A stretch of DNA of 64,000 bases from Piper betle (Eukaryota; Streptophyta; Magnoliopsida; Piperales; Piperaceae), in assembly GCA_033002965.1 (NCBI GenBank), contig JAURVB010014627.1, positions 1 to 64,000 of the forward strand, given 5' to 3'. A model generated the notes under the pieces. The model ran no database searches, was not told where the DNA came from, and was given only the letters and a program-made list of their open reading frames with translations. The position numbers and the translations under genes were made by a program. Numbering within the stretch: position 1 is the stretch's first letter; every line of letters starts with the position of its first letter. Of the stretch, positions 8,582 through 22,335 are shown piece by piece.

Positions 8582-11564
8582 TGTAAAACCCGCGATTCGA
8601 GTCAGGGTTTTATATTCAGAACCGGTCGGTTCGACCGTTATTTTCGAGTCGAGTCAGTTTCAGAACACGTGTACTGAGCCGACGCCGGTCTCGTGTATGA
8701 GCCATGAGGGTCATGTGTACCCAAGTATATGATGATAACGTCATGAACACAGCAGAAAAGAATGAGTTATCAGAATATATGAGAGTATGCAGTTTATTTT
8801 TTTATTATGATATATAATGGATCGTAGAATTAGTTTTAGGCCGTTTACTGCGTTAGGACGCGTTACGGGCATTTTGGGTGGGTTGATAGTTCTAGAGCAT
8901 ATCATTATGATGTTTTGGTGTTGTTTGATTTTATGGGATTTTTTTCCAATTTTTTTGGAATTTTCTACGACTTAAATATTATTTTTGACTCTAGTCGGAG
9001 ACGAGTCAAGTAATATTTACGAGTTTGCCATCGAGTCTTTTTCTCCCCCATGCCTTCTTCCCCGACCCTTACCTCGACGCGCCGCCACTGTGCGCATCGC
9101 CGCCGCTGCCGTGGACGCCCGCCCGGCCGCCGATCGTCGCCGCCTAGCCCCACGACGACGTCGCCATGCTGCCCGACCAGGTCCGGCCCCAATCGGGCCG
9201 CCACGACGCGAGGAAGCCACGCCGCGACGCCACGCCCGCGTTGCGCTTCCGTCGCCGATTCCGCCTCGGCGACCGGCGCTGCCGCGGTCGGTCGGTCGCC
9301 TCAGCACCCTCAGCCCTCCAGCGACCTTCCCCGACTGGAACGGAGGCCATCGCCGCCGTGGCCGGCCGGATCTAGCCACCATCACTGCCGGCTCGGTTTT
9401 ATGCATTTTCTGGTGAGCTGCCACCTTCGTTGGCCGCGTCGACCTCGTAGATGAGTCGGGCTCGCCGAGCCGGTTCCAAGGGTACCCAACACGACCACTT
9501 TCCGGCCAGTAGACGCCGCTGGCGACTGTCGCCGAAAACCTCCGGAAGCTGCCGGAAAACCGCCGAAAACCGTCGGAAAACCGGAATTTCTGGAATTCGC
9601 CGGAATTCACCGGATCTTCCGCGGGGCTCACCCAGTCGAGCCCGATCGAGCTTCGGACGCCGATGAGCGCCGAATTTGAGCTCCGAGACACGCGACGGAA
9701 CCCTAGCCGTCGCCGATTGCCGACTACGTGAGGTATAATTACCTCCGATTGAGTTATTTAAAATTGATTATGATTGTTAGCATAGCATGCTAGAATTAAC
9801 TAGTTGTCATGATGAATGCCATACTATGAATGAAGTAAAGATGTGCATGATGAGATTAAGTAAGTGATCTAATGAGATGAAGTATAAGCATGCTAATTGA
9901 GCACGATGTAACTTAGGAAACACGATAAATTGGAATGAATAGGATGATAGAATTATTTTCACTTTTATGATTATTGATTATTGATCGATTATTTGAGGGA
10001 TGATTATTATGTCGTGTGATATTCATTGATTTTGATGCATCATGTAGTTAGTGGGCATTAGTATTTAGTTTTGATGTGTAGGTACGGAGTAGGAGCTCGC
10101 CGCCTAGGCGCGATGACACGCTTGGAGCTTCTACCAGGTCCGTTTAGGACTCGACTCTGTTTTACGTCTTTCTATTGTATGTTTATCTTATCATTTGCAG
10201 GACGGGTTAAGTGGCGTTTTATTGGATCCCACTTAACTCGGGCCATCTAGCCGAACAGATTTCCGGATTAATAACCCCTCGAGGATGAGATCCCTCGAGG
10301 ATGATTTCGAAAACAAGATCCACCACAAGTTGCCTTCGGGCCTATTATATAAATCCCTACCCAGCCCTATATATATGTAGTTTTTGCGTTTTCAGTGAGA
10401 CGAGAGATGGAGAAACCGACTGCACGTACCATGAGCGGATGCCGTGATAGTCAAAGCGGGCTCTGGATTAGTGCCAGCGGACTGTTCCATTCCCGAGGGA
10501 TCCTGACAACTCCGCGTTTGAGTTCCTCACACCCGGAGAACGTGGAGGTTTACGGGTACTGTTTAGTACAGCGCATGTCCGGACTTGTGGTTCAAAGGGT
10601 ATTAAAGGCGACTGCCTGAGAGTACTCGGCCTTCGTGCTCAAGGCCAGGAGAAATATGGAGGTAAGGAGAGGGCTTAGGATAAAGTTTTACGTGAAGTAC
10701 TGAAAAAGAAGTGCCGAGAGCGGCACAGTACCAGCAGCAGATCAGTAAGTTCGGGATGCTACCGGGTCTGCAGCCCAGTGGCTCCTCAGTAGTGCCCTTC
10801 AGAGTGTTCACGTGGAGTATATGATGTTTTCTTTCATATGAGAGTTTGCTCTCATAGCCAGCTTGTTATAGTTATTTTATTTTCCGGACCAGTAACACTT
10901 GTTACTGACGTGTTTTTATACTATATGTAGGTAACAATTACGAGTTGGAGGAGCCAGCTTGGATGGAGGAGCAATGATGTCATTTGCACACATGTCAGTC
11001 GATAGAGTAATTAATATTTTGTTATGATGTTATTATCTTGAGAATGACGTGAAATGCTGAGACATGATATGATGTGATTAATGCTTAAGATATGATGATA
11101 GGACGTAATTAAGTGTTAAAAGATGATGAGATGATGTGAACAGAAATAGATTGGGCAATGGAAGCATGGTGGGTTGAGACCCAAGTTCTAGAATGAGCTA
11201 CAGCATGTTAGATTTTGTATTTTGTATGAATGAAATTGTTTGATAAATAGTTATATATATATTTGCATATGTATATTTGACAGGGTGGCCCCTAATTACA
11301 TTTTTAGGGGAAACTCTTGTCCGTTATATTTCAAAATTTTTATTAATTTTATCGGGATTGTCTTGGTGTGTACTTTGGTTTGCATGTCATCCATGTAGTA
11401 TCATGTTAGGATTTCGTGCATTCATCCATGTATGACGAGTTGTATCTTCATCTTAAGACGCCGAGATTAGATCCGCACGAGTTGGGTTCGGGTTAGCCGA
11501 CCTAACCAGGGCCTGTAACATGCCGGTTCGGTTCACGAGCATGAACCAGATTTGGGGTGTTACA
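8582..11564 (+). mobile_element. Solo LTR (2983 bp) of a CTCGAGTCA-rich family
   Basis: Starts TGTAAAACCCGCGATTCGAG and ends TTTGGGGTGTTACA, flanked by the 5-bp duplication CATGC (8577-8581 and 11565-11569). No internal domain, primer site or second LTR is attached, so it is a solo LTR. The first third matches the minus strand of 15536-16982. The part from about 10085 to the end matches 44440-45710, and shorter parts match 35985-36372 and 40530-41113. It contains a GC-rich block (9040-9700) with overlapping open frames on both strands, which I read as composition, not genes. The family end sequence and high local copy number suggest a large Ty3/gypsy-type LTR. Confidence 0.88.
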
Positions 11565-13090
11565 CATGCTACCAACTCTCTATCATTTCTACATCATGTT
11601 ACATTATACTGTTCAACATTATCTTCATCTAATTTCTTACGAGATGAGCAGTAAGTAGCACGTGCTAGCAATTCTTTATCATTTCTACATGTTACATCAA
11701 CGTGCTACCAACTCTTTATCATTTCTACAACATGTTACATTATACTTTTTAGCATTATCCTCATCTAATTTCTTACTAGATGAGCAACAAACTAAACTGG
11801 ATTGTAATTCTTCTTGAAACTTAGAAAACATTTTTCGAGTATAAACCTTTGCCATCTTACATTCCAGATTGAATGGAGTGACCAATTTGGGGCTTGTATA
11901 TGTGTTTTCAAAAGATTCTTTTACCTCTTCAATCTCTGTCTTTTGGTTGCTCTCTCAAATCTATGTATAAACTCAATAAGGCTATTTTTTTGTTCATATA
12001 CCTTGAGTAAAATGAGTTTTGAGATTCACTTCATTACGGATTTCTTATACCAGCCAAAAAAATACCTTTACTACACACAAGCACCCATGCATGACGAATT
12101 GCATATATAGATTTTAACCACTCATTTTCCTCCAAGCAATTGTCTTTCATTATTACACTCCATTGTGATTCAAATTCTTCTTTGTTTTAGGTACCATAAA
12201 TTAAACTATGGAATAACTCACAAAACTCCCTTCTGTGAGCAATTGCACCTAATTTTTTACTTTCTTTCTTAAGGATATGCCAAATGGAAAGACGATGATA
12301 TGTTGAAAGAAATGTCAATTTAATTGCTTTATCCATTGCAGGATTTTGATCGGTCACAATTGCCTCGAGATGCTTTCCATCCATGCATTTCAAAAATATT
12401 TCAAACAGCCACATAAACGACTTAGTCTTCTCATTACACAAAAAAACACATCAAAATGTAATTGTTTGCCTGTGATGGTTTGCCCCAGTAAATGGTGTAA
12501 AAACAAGTGCATATTTATTTGTATCATATGTTGTATCAAAAATCATCACATCTGAGAAAAGTTGATAATTTTTTCTTGCAATTCCATCCACCCAAAAACA
12601 TTGCTTCAATCTACCCTCATCATCTACTTTATAGGAATAGAAAAATGAGTCATTCATCTCTTTCATTTCCTCGAAATGTTCCAACAATAATTGGGCATCT
12701 AATTCCTTTATCTCTTCTTTACTTTTTGTCTCGGAATTTCTAATATCTTTCTTTGTACAACCAATATTTTCCACCCCTTGCTTCAATTTCTAGCACAGAC
12801 ATTAGTTGGGAAGTTTTTATGTTAGCCTCTCCAAAGGTGTCAATCAAATTTCAGTGCACACTTGTTACATGCCTATGTAACTTGAGAATCGAGTTTTTGA
12901 TGGTGTCAGAAGTGTATGACTATGTCCTTCTTCAAAATACATGACCTTCCATGTGCCCTCTGTATTTTTAGTCACCCTGATGTGTGCATGAAAATCTTCT
13001 CTAATTATAGAATGATTTCTCTTTTTTCTTTTGTGGGGTATTTCTTTTTATGTCTCATCTTCTTTCGTATGTCCTTTAAAATACACAAAT
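11565..13090 (-). pseudogene. FAR1-related pseudogene, DNA-binding and MULE transposase part
   Basis: On the minus strand from about 13060 the order is: end of the FAR1 DNA-binding domain (TEGTWKVMYFEEGHSHTLL); a linker (LDAQLLLEHFEEMKEMNDSF); the MULE transposase core, with FWVDGIARKNYQLFSDVMIF, DTTYDTNKYALVFTPFTG, FLKCMDGKHLEAIVTDQNPA and YHRLSIWHILKKES; then AIRHAWVL and MNKKIALLSLYI; then MFSKFQEELQSSLVC before the SWIM region. Stops break it: TGA at 12451-12453 (normally Gly), TAA at 12187-12189, others near 12040, and frame changes near 11890. A short tandem duplication of the KELVA region occupies about 11565-11745. Homology suggests one former gene from about 13090 to 7566. Confidence 0.8.
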
Positions 13091-14648
13091 ACTTGAGACA
13101 ATAACTCTTTTGTTCTCTTATGATAATTTGTACTATGTTTACGTATAATTTGTACTATATTTACGTACACTAAATCCAGCCATTTTTGAATAACAACTGT
13201 AGAAGTTGAGTGCATTATCTAAATAATCAAATTACATTCAACCTTCGGTTTATACTCATCTTCTACACTAGGATAAACTGTAAGTTAAAATAATAGGATT
13301 TTCAACAAAAAACTAGATTTTGTAAGTATTTCATATTAAAAAAACATGGCATGGATTAAAATGATACCAAAATTTGAACCGTACCGAATTGAAAGGTCAT
13401 ACGTAAAATGTTGGGTACAACCGAATGGTACAATACAATATTTAAAAATATGTTAAACCCGTATAGAAGGTCGTGGGGACAAAGTTGTTATATATTATGG
13501 AGGAAACAATTTCTGGGGGTGTTACACATGAAACGTGAAAGCCTATTCTATACATTTCTTCGCAACAACATTGATCTAAGGTAGGAGCTTTAAAAAAAGC
13601 ATAATTCAAGGCATAAGAATTGTCCTTCATTGATTCACTAATTGCTATTGCGTGCACGGATTTGTTCGCCACAAATGGATAAACCACATATATGTAGATT
13701 TGAAATCATTAAACTTTTTTTCTAAACACAGCATGTTTAAAATGATTTTATCATTGAAAATATTGTATTATTTTTAATATGACCTTTTTACTAGATAGCT
13801 GGTTGTGGGAAAATTAAGGCTAATTATCTGAAAAAGAAATATTTTTAATAATGACAAAAACAAAACTTCTCTCCAAAATAAGAATTTTTTTAAAAATAAT
13901 TAAAATAGCAGCCGGCAATGGCTGTGTTAGCGGCTTGTCCACAGCCACCCCGAGGCCTTTGCAGGGTGGCTTGATATAGCCGCCGAGCAAGGCAGTTGAG
14001 CCTAGGGGAGATCAAGGCACTTCTAGCCTCTCGTCGGCTAACTTTGGCCTCCCCAAGACAAAGGGGTGTGTTTGTGCAAAATTGTAGCACGCGTCTTTCT
14101 TTTTGCGCAACTCTAAAAATAAAAATTGTGGTTGTTACCGTGCTCATTAAGGGCTTATATGATGCAAATGTTAGAATTTAGGGTTACACAAAGGCTCACT
14201 CGTCACTAAAACATATCGCAATTAAATTAACTACTAAGTACGAAATCTGCTTTAAAAAATAACACAAGTTCAACTTGTCATTAATAAATGCTTTGGGGTA
14301 TAAAAGTTCAGAAAGAAACCTTCAATTACAAAGAATTTTCCTTCACTCCATTGCAGTATGAAGTTTTAATCATTTAATCTGCCATTTGACAATAGTTGCA
14401 AATTAGCAAGTATAATTATTTAAAAGAGTATTTATTACATGTGATACACTTTGTGTGTATCAACTCAGTATAAATACTCTCTTTAGTAAAATAGATTTGA
14501 ACAATATTCAAGTAAACATAAAAGGGTTGTTTGATCAATTTGGGTTAGTCAAGTTAAAGTTAACTAACTAACCGAGTCAATCTTGAATCAGTAATTCAAA
14601 TCAACAAGGCGGAGCAAGTTTACAGCTGAACTAAGTAGGGTGAAAAGG
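13091..14648. other. Intergenic, nothing recognised
   Basis: AT-rich. A 246-bp minus-strand frame (13442-13687) and a GC-richer patch at 13905-14060 have no recognisable motifs. The first may be an upstream remnant of the FAR1-related gene, but I cannot support that. Confidence 0.5.
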
Positions 14649-14965
14649 TGGACTCAACCAGACTAGCAAGTGGGCTTAACCGAGCCGGACGAGTGCATGG
14701 GACTCAACCAGACCAGGCTACCAAAGAGATTGAACTAAGCCAGGTGAACATATTGACTCAATTAGACTAAGCTAGCAAGTGGGCTGAACCGAACCAGGCG
14801 AGTTCATGGACCCAAACTGGCTGAGCTAGCAAAGGGGCTGGACCAAGCCAGACGTGCACATGGACCAACCAAACTAGGCCAAACAAGGCTAGCAAGGGGA
14901 CTAAACTGAGCAGAATCGAGTTGGGCGAGTACGTGGACTCCCCCAAACTAGGCTAGCTTCTTAGC
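14649..14965 (+). repeat. Degenerate minisatellite, about 55-bp unit
   Basis: Five to six diverged tandem units of the form TGGACTCAACCAGACTAGC .. AGTGGGCT .. AACCGAGCCGGACGAGT. Units begin near 14649, 14698, 14752, 14808, 14860 and 14934. Divergence is high, so the array is old. Confidence 0.7.
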
Positions 14966-15535
14966 TTAACTAGCCTAAAAATATGCCGGTGATTTGGTGG
15001 ACAAACTTTATTTAAGTTTTTTCCCAAAATATATTAATTTTTGGCATGACCTTTTGGAGAGCCTACAATCTGTGAGTGAAAAATGAGAATGGGAGATTAT
15101 TTATAGAGGACAGATAGTGTAATTAATTACTAGGAATGCCCAAGGATACTCTTTTATGCTTATCATTTCTACGTACAAATCTGACTCTTGAGAACATTTT
15201 CAGTTATGTTCAATATTTTATTTTAATTTTATTTAAAATTTATCAAAAAGTTCTCAATAAATAAATTTGGTTGCAATGACAAATCTATAAATAATTAGAC
15301 TTACCCAAGATTGCTTTAACGCCCCCTGCCCCTCCATTTTCCCAGCTTTTTCCAATAAAGACTTTGTTTTTCAAGTTTGACCAATATAGGTTATTTTTTC
15401 AAAGCTCCACAATATTTAAAATAATTATCATGGGTCATTCTTTTATAAATCACCAATCAAAGATTTATTTGATTTAATTGACTTTATTATTCCTTAACAC
15501 CATTTTTATATAGAACTGTGATTGTACAGGGTGGT
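14966..15535. other. AT-rich spacer, nothing recognised
   Basis: No open frame or repeat of note between the minisatellite and the solo LTR edge. Confidence 0.5.
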
Positions 15536-16982
15536 TGTAACACCCCGTTTCGGCTCACCCGTGAACCAACCCGAAAATATCACCGGCGACCGAACCGTTC
15601 GCTAATCTACTGGGTTCGGTTAAGCCAACCTGGATCTGCCTCGGCGTCTCAAGAGTGGAGATGCAAACATGAAATGCATGGATGGGATGCGTGGGTTCTA
15701 CCGTAGTCCTACATGCATGCTATGATGTGCAAGCAAAACAAAACCATGCAACGGCAAGAAATTTTTAATTAAAATTATCCACAACAAAGGTATATAAATA
15801 TTTTATCAAAATACGATAAAACATGATAATCTACCGTAGCATTCATCGTTATCTCTTTCGTTTCAATTGAACCGAGCTTGAACTCCATTCGTTTCGTGGC
15901 TCAAAACTCGAATTCGACACCTAGCGGCGTCCGAAGTCCGATCAGATTGGACCGGGTGCGTTCGGCGGATGATCCGGCGAATTTCCCACGAATCCAATTT
16001 TCTAGCGGTTCCGGCGGTTTTCCGACGAGTGTCGGCGGTGCCGACGGTTTCAGCGACCAATGATCGGGAAGGCAACTAGGGGTCTATCGGCACCAGCTCG
16101 ACGAGCTTGGTCCAATAGTGGTGTCAAACAAAGCAGCCAGGGCGGCGATGGCCGTCGGTGGCGGCGCCGAAAATGGGTGGCGGCGGCGGCGTGCTCCGAT
16201 CGGGGCTGCGGCCGGACCTCGACGGCAGTCGGGATGATGGGGGAAACGTCGGCGACGGCGAGGGGGTGAGACTGGTGGTCACAGCGGCGGCGACGGCGAC
16301 CGAACGAACGGTGGAATCCGGCCAGGAGTGGCGACGGCCGAGGCGGCCTCGTGGCGTCGCGGCGGTGCGCTGGCAGGCGATCGGTGGCTGGGGTTGGTCG
16401 TGGCGGCACGACGACGGTACGGCAAGGCAGGGGGCGTCGATCGGCGGCAGCGCGGCGTCGGCGGCGGCAGCACACACGGCGAGGGTTTAGGGAGGGTAAG
16501 TGTCGGGAGGGAGAAAGAATACCCTCAATGGCAGTTTCGTAATTAAGTATTGACTCGATTCCTACTCGAGTCAAAATAATAACTAGTTCGTAATAAATTC
16601 TAAAAAAATCTAGAAAAATATGGAAAAATTCCATAAAATAAAACAAACACAACAACATCCAAATGGTATGCTCTATAACTAATAACCCACCCGAATATAA
16701 TCCAACGCGTCCTAACGCGTTATTCGGCCTAAAACTATTTCTCCGATTAAACATATAAAAAGAGAAAAAATACTGCATACTTTCATATATTCTGATAACT
16801 CATATCTCACCATCTTCTTGATGTTATCATTATATATTTAGGTACACATGACTCTCATCGCTCATAACTCATGGCTGGCCTCGACTCAGCACGCAGTTCA
16901 TGAAACTGACTCGACTCGAACCAACGGTTGAACCGACTAGTTCGGTAACATAAAACCCCTGACTCGAGTCACGGGTTTTACA
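15536..16982 (-). mobile_element. Solo LTR (1447 bp), same family as 8582-11564, inverted
   Basis: The minus strand begins TGTAAAACCCGTGACTCGAG and ends GAAACGGGGTGTTACA. It is flanked by the 5-bp duplication GTGGT (15531-15535 and 16983-16987). It is collinear with 8582-11564 at both ends but lacks about 1.5 kb of the longer copy's 3' half (roughly 9740-11280). GC-rich block 15870-16500 again produces overlapping open frames on both strands. No internal domain is attached. Confidence 0.88.
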
Positions 16983-19299
16983 GTGGTTCTTGGTTGTCCC
17001 TTTGTAAAAAATTATTTTTATAATTTTCATTCGAGATTGTTTTAATTTTTTTAAGTGAGGATATTTTAAATAATTCATATTTTAGCCTTAATTTTCCATC
17101 TACCTGGTCATACCAAAAAATATTCACCCTTTTCTTATACAAAAACTCTTTTAATGTTGATATAGCTAAAGATTTTTTATCAAGTCAATCAAATGCTTTA
17201 TAATTTGGAATTATTTATAAACTTTTTCCAAAGTGTCAATGAAACGAAGTGAAGATTACTTGGAAAGTTTTTATTTGAATTATACATTCCAAACATGGAG
17301 ATAGAACCCATCAATAATGTAGCTAGCTAATTCTTCCATGTGATTAACAGTTCGAGAGAACGAACCAGCTTGTATTTCAATTGGGAAATTTGCTCTTCCA
17401 ACATACCGGCCCATACATATCCTAAATTTCAATGAACACGCTATTATTTTTAGCTCATGATCCTTGCATATGAACACGACAACATGATGTGAATGTTCAG
17501 TTTTTCAAAGACAATATTGCGTGCATTTAGCCAGCTCTTATAAGAATATTTGAAAGTTTGTTGGCAAAACCATAATTAGATATATTTTTTCAAAGCAAAA
17601 TCAGAATCAGATATTGAACATTTTGGTAATATATGAGATTCAAGCCGATTTATTTTAACTTGATCCAATATATATATACACTTCTGGAACATTAAACACT
17701 GATCTTAATTCATGAAGAAGCTGTCCATATGCACATGATTCATCAATACAACTGCAAATTACATAAGGAAAAATCTGATAGTGGCATCTTTTTAAATATG
17801 ACACTTTTAATTAAAATCATTTAATAAAAAGTTGTAACATTGGGAAACGAGTGGGTTAAACTATTAATAATATCTAAGAATAATATAAGGTGTAATATTT
17901 CCATTGCAATTGTCATGTATACATGTTTAATTTGCTTCGGAAAAATCTTGGGGCAAGAAACATTAAGGATGTGCAGGTCTACATATGTCACGAGGATATG
18001 ATAATGATAATTAATGAAATCATTTGTCTTTTTATTAATGTCAAGCACTTCCATACTTAGAATTCTAAATTTTGTAAGGAGTCAAGCGCTTCCATACTTT
18101 AGGCAAAAGTTATTATGGCATTTCATACTTTTTATTGTCCTAATGTTTTTAAGATGACGTATAGTTTTAAAAGACTTTTTACTCTTTAAAAACTCTTTAA
18201 GTCGACTCGACTCTGTGACTTACTGAGTAACTATTTGAATGACTTCATACTAATTGATTTAATAATTAATTCTACGAGTAATGTCATAACAATTATCAAA
18301 ACATATTATTTTTTCAGAATAACTAGATCAATATTTTTATGTAATGGAAATTATGTACTTATCAATTTTAAGTATCAAAAAATAATATATATTAATTTTA
18401 TATAATTTTTTATTAACATAATTAAAGTTCTAATATAAATGACTTCAAATTAACTCTGAGTCGACTCTACTCCTTAAGATACCGAGTGGAGTATGAGTTT
18501 CAAGTTTTTAATTAAACTATGAGATGATGTAGACATATAAAGTACAAAACTTAGAGAGGGAATTGGAACTAAAATACCATGAGAAAATAGGAGTATCATG
18601 GGGTTTGTCATGATTAATTAACCTTAAATCTTTCTTCATAGCTGAAAAACACGGGTTTTTGTCACGAAGATTAATATTTTTTTAAAAAAATTCAATAGAT
18701 CGGCCACTCCCATCTGGATCTAGTCCAGATGTGGCAGCCGGTTACCGGAATCGATTTGAGGCCCAGCCACATTCAGTCATGTTAGGTTGCCGTCGACCAA
18801 ATTTTTTCATAATTTTTTTACAAATTGCCGTTGACCAAATTTTTTCATAATTTTTTTACAAAAAATTTAAGCCATCTTCACAATCGGTCTGATGAGCGTC
18901 CCGGAGTAAGAAATGTTTCCAGCCCCAATAAGAATACCTGGCCCTATTCGAGCATATACAAGTCGCCGAGGCCAACCTCGAATCGGGTCCAGTATTGAAT
19001 CAAACCCTTTGGCCATAGGCTAGTACTAAATCAAACCCTTGGCCAAAGGTTTAGTTTACAGTCAGCATCCAACTTTGTTTCAGTCTGAGCCCAAGGTGGG
19101 TTCTAAACTGACAACCCAAAATACCGAAAAGTAGTTCAATGGAAGAAATTGCAAGCAAACCAAAACGATGTTAAGGGCTACAACTAACCAAAATGTGTTG
19201 GTTCAAATTTGATAATCGTATTTCAATAAATATTATTTTTAATCAAAATTACACCATTGTTTAGCAATATTACATGTAAAAAATTATTCTAAACATATA

Positions 19300-19344
<45 letters not shown>

Positions 19345-22335
19345 CATATCAAGTATTTCAAAATTAAGAAAAAAATAAAATAAAATTCAAATAATCAAAA
19401 CATAAAACATTGATTTAGGGTTTTTTTATATAGAAGTTTGGTTTTTTTAAAAAAATTCAGTTCAGTTCCATTCCAAATTGAAATTTAACACCGAATAAGG
19501 ACTTCCTCTCTGGCCTTAAACAAAAACCAAACTAAAATTATTTTGGAAATGAATCACCCAATATGTAAATCCAATCGGTTAAATTATATGTTTGAATTGA
19601 TTTGAATCCAATTCAAACCAGTCCCATCTATTCAGAACAAATCATTCCGAACCCAATCCCATCTGATCCAAACTTTATCACTGAAAAATTGCCATGTTCA
19701 TTTTTAAAGTTGAATGTAACCACGTACAAAGATGACCTTTTTAAAATTATTTAATTTGAATCTCAAATCGTACTAATGAAAACCCAATTTAAATAAATTT
19801 GGCCATATATTAGTGAAGGGCACAAACATGAACATGTTTACCCAACATCATTTGGCTGACCACCATCATACGAGAGCCTTGTTGTGGTTGGAAAAATAGT
19901 CATGAAGGGTTGTTTCCTTAATATTTTGCAGGTTATTTCCATTAAAGTTTGGGCCCGCCATCTTACCAACCTAGGCCACTGTCGGGCACGCTGTCACTTC
20001 CATTAGACTCTCTTTAACACTGCCAACATAACATAGTCAAGAGTCACTACTGGAGAAGGTCGAAGTCGTCGGAATCTTGCTGTGAAACACCCAATCTAAG
20101 GAGGAAACAAGAGAAAGAGGTCAATTTTGGAGCCTTCTACTAGCCAACCAGCACTTTTATAGACCAAGTTCGGATATTAAGATTGTAGTTTGGACATCCC
20201 TCTGCCAACCTGTGCCTTGCCACTATGCTGAAGAAGCCGGCCCTTGTCAGAAAATAGCCCAGAAAACTCCTACTAAAGCAAAAAAGTGTAGAAAAGCCTT
20301 CAACTTGCAAACCACTGTACGACCAACCCATGCTATTGTTTGATAGACCGACAATTCTATCAGACTCTCTTCAACACTGAGCATAAAGCCTGACCGAGAT
20401 CCAATAAAGAGGAAGCCATTGTTGCCGAAAAGTCACTCAAAAGAGGTTTGCCGAAGCTGTGAGAGAGGAGCACGAGCCACCGTAGGACAAGCCACTACCT
20501 CTAATCAATTGCCGTTGTCTCTAAGTACAAACCCAAATTGAGTGCAGCCGCAATAAGCTGCCACCTTCATCGGAAAACAACAATAGAGGTCGGGTGAAAA
20601 CCAATTTTGCTGAAATTTTGCACAATCACTGCCGCTCGTCGGCGCCACCATAGACCGTCTGAGCACACCTCCAAGTGTCTCAACAGTCACAGATCTACCG
20701 ATCTAGGTGATCGCTGCCATCATTAGCCCCTGGAAATGCTATCGCTGGAGCCACCAAAGCCGCCATTGCACCGTCGTCGTAGTCGAGTTAGTCAGACCCA
20801 TTTGCTATTGATCATGTCTGCGACTTGAGAAGCTATCAGACGAACTGATCGCCTAAGATCCAAACTTGTGACTGTGTCCGCCACCCACCTGCAACCTAGA
20901 TTGGAACTAGAGCACCATGCATCACCCACAGATCGGTGCACGTAGAGAGAAAAGGAAGGCCACGTGTGCCACTCAACCCAGTCCAATATTTATTTGTTCT
21001 GAACCCACCAGAAGTAGTTCGGTTCAGTTAGAAAATATTTAAAGGTCTTTTGGACTTTGGATTGAGGCGAAACTTGTTATCTAATCATTTTCGGACATTC
21101 TGGACACAGTTGTAGGTTTATTTTAAAGATTCAAAGACAAAAAATGGATGAACAAGGGTATAGAGTCGAAGCTATCAAAGATGGATCAATTCAAAAGGCG
21201 GCAATATTTCTTATTTTGCGTAAAGTGTAAGATCAAAGAAGAAATAGTGAATTCTTCGATTATCAAATTATCGTGGACTGACTTAGGGATTCAAGTTGAA
21301 CCCTAAGGAACCACATAAAAATCTCCATTTAGCATTTTATTTTTCAATCACTTGATTTCTTTGCGCACCAAATGCATCTTTAGTCTCACTGAACCCTGTA
21401 ACCCAATACGAAATAAAGACCGATTCACGAGGGTGGTAACCTTGCGCCCAAACAATTACTTTCAACCTATCCAGCCCAACTCGAACCATTTATATATTTT
21501 AAGAGATACGAACCTAATTTTACATTAGCACTTCATAGAGAACAAGAAGTCACGCGAGACCGATGAGACCCGGTATTTACAGATGACAGTTTGAAATGCA
21601 CTAAATCACTCAAAGGAGCATACACCCTTGAGAATAATTTTTTCGACTTTGAACGAAAATGGTATTTTTGGAGCGCTTTGTTCCATCGGCTGATATTGCA
21701 GTCAATCTGGCCATGGTCAAAGTAATTATTAGGTGGTACCGCCATTTATAAAAATAAATTGCTTTTAGACTCTGGTAGAAGGTCTTGTAATTAATGTAGC
21801 TCGATCAGCTATCTTCGAAGTAACATCCATTAAATATAGCTAATAACAATTTTAAAATTTTAAATAATGTGTAAGTGCTATTAAGGGTATAAATGGCTCC
21901 GTTATGATTTAATCGATAGAATTAACATAACTATTTATTATTTTTAAAAAAATTATCATAGCCAATTCATTAACTAAATCTATTAGAATCTGTCATAACC
22001 AACTTTACACTATTTTATTGTCGGTTAAACTATTAAATTGGTTAAAAATTGTATGTCATAAACCCAATTTTATTAAATTGGTTAAAAATTAAGATATCTA
22101 AAATACTTTCTTATTCACAAAATATAAAACATTCCAACCATTTAAACTACGTCAATTTACTATTATAAATTATGAAATGAGAAAGAAATAATACAAATTA
22201 AATAAATTTATCAAATTAATATTTTGACAATTAAAATTTTTAATATTAATTTTAAAATAAAAATAAATCTTTTAATTATACGAAAAATAACACACCCACA
22301 TACATATCTATTTGAAATTAAGTAGTATTACCTTT
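16983..22335. other. Intergenic, no gene recognised
   Basis: AT-rich with a moderately GC-richer tract at 18700-21000 that has no long open frame or domain. Simple features: a tandem duplication of about 40 bp (GTTGCCGTCGACCAAATTTT and its repeat) at about 18786-18862, a (TG)n(TA)n microsatellite at about 19300-19341, and homopolymer runs. A 65-codon minus-strand frame at 17280-17477 has protein-like composition but no motif I know. Confidence 0.5.

Noticed and set aside
8965..9691. Several long GC-rich frames on both strands (up to 224 codons)
   Set aside because: Overlapping Arg/Ala/Pro-rich frames on both strands inside a solo LTR. The related LTR at 15536-16982 does not keep the same frame in the same orientation.
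16050..16778. 242-codon minus-strand frame
   Set aside because: GC-rich LTR composition again; not conserved in the sister LTR.
17280..17477. 65-codon minus-strand frame with protein-like composition
   Set aside because: No recognisable motif, no splice or neighbour support.
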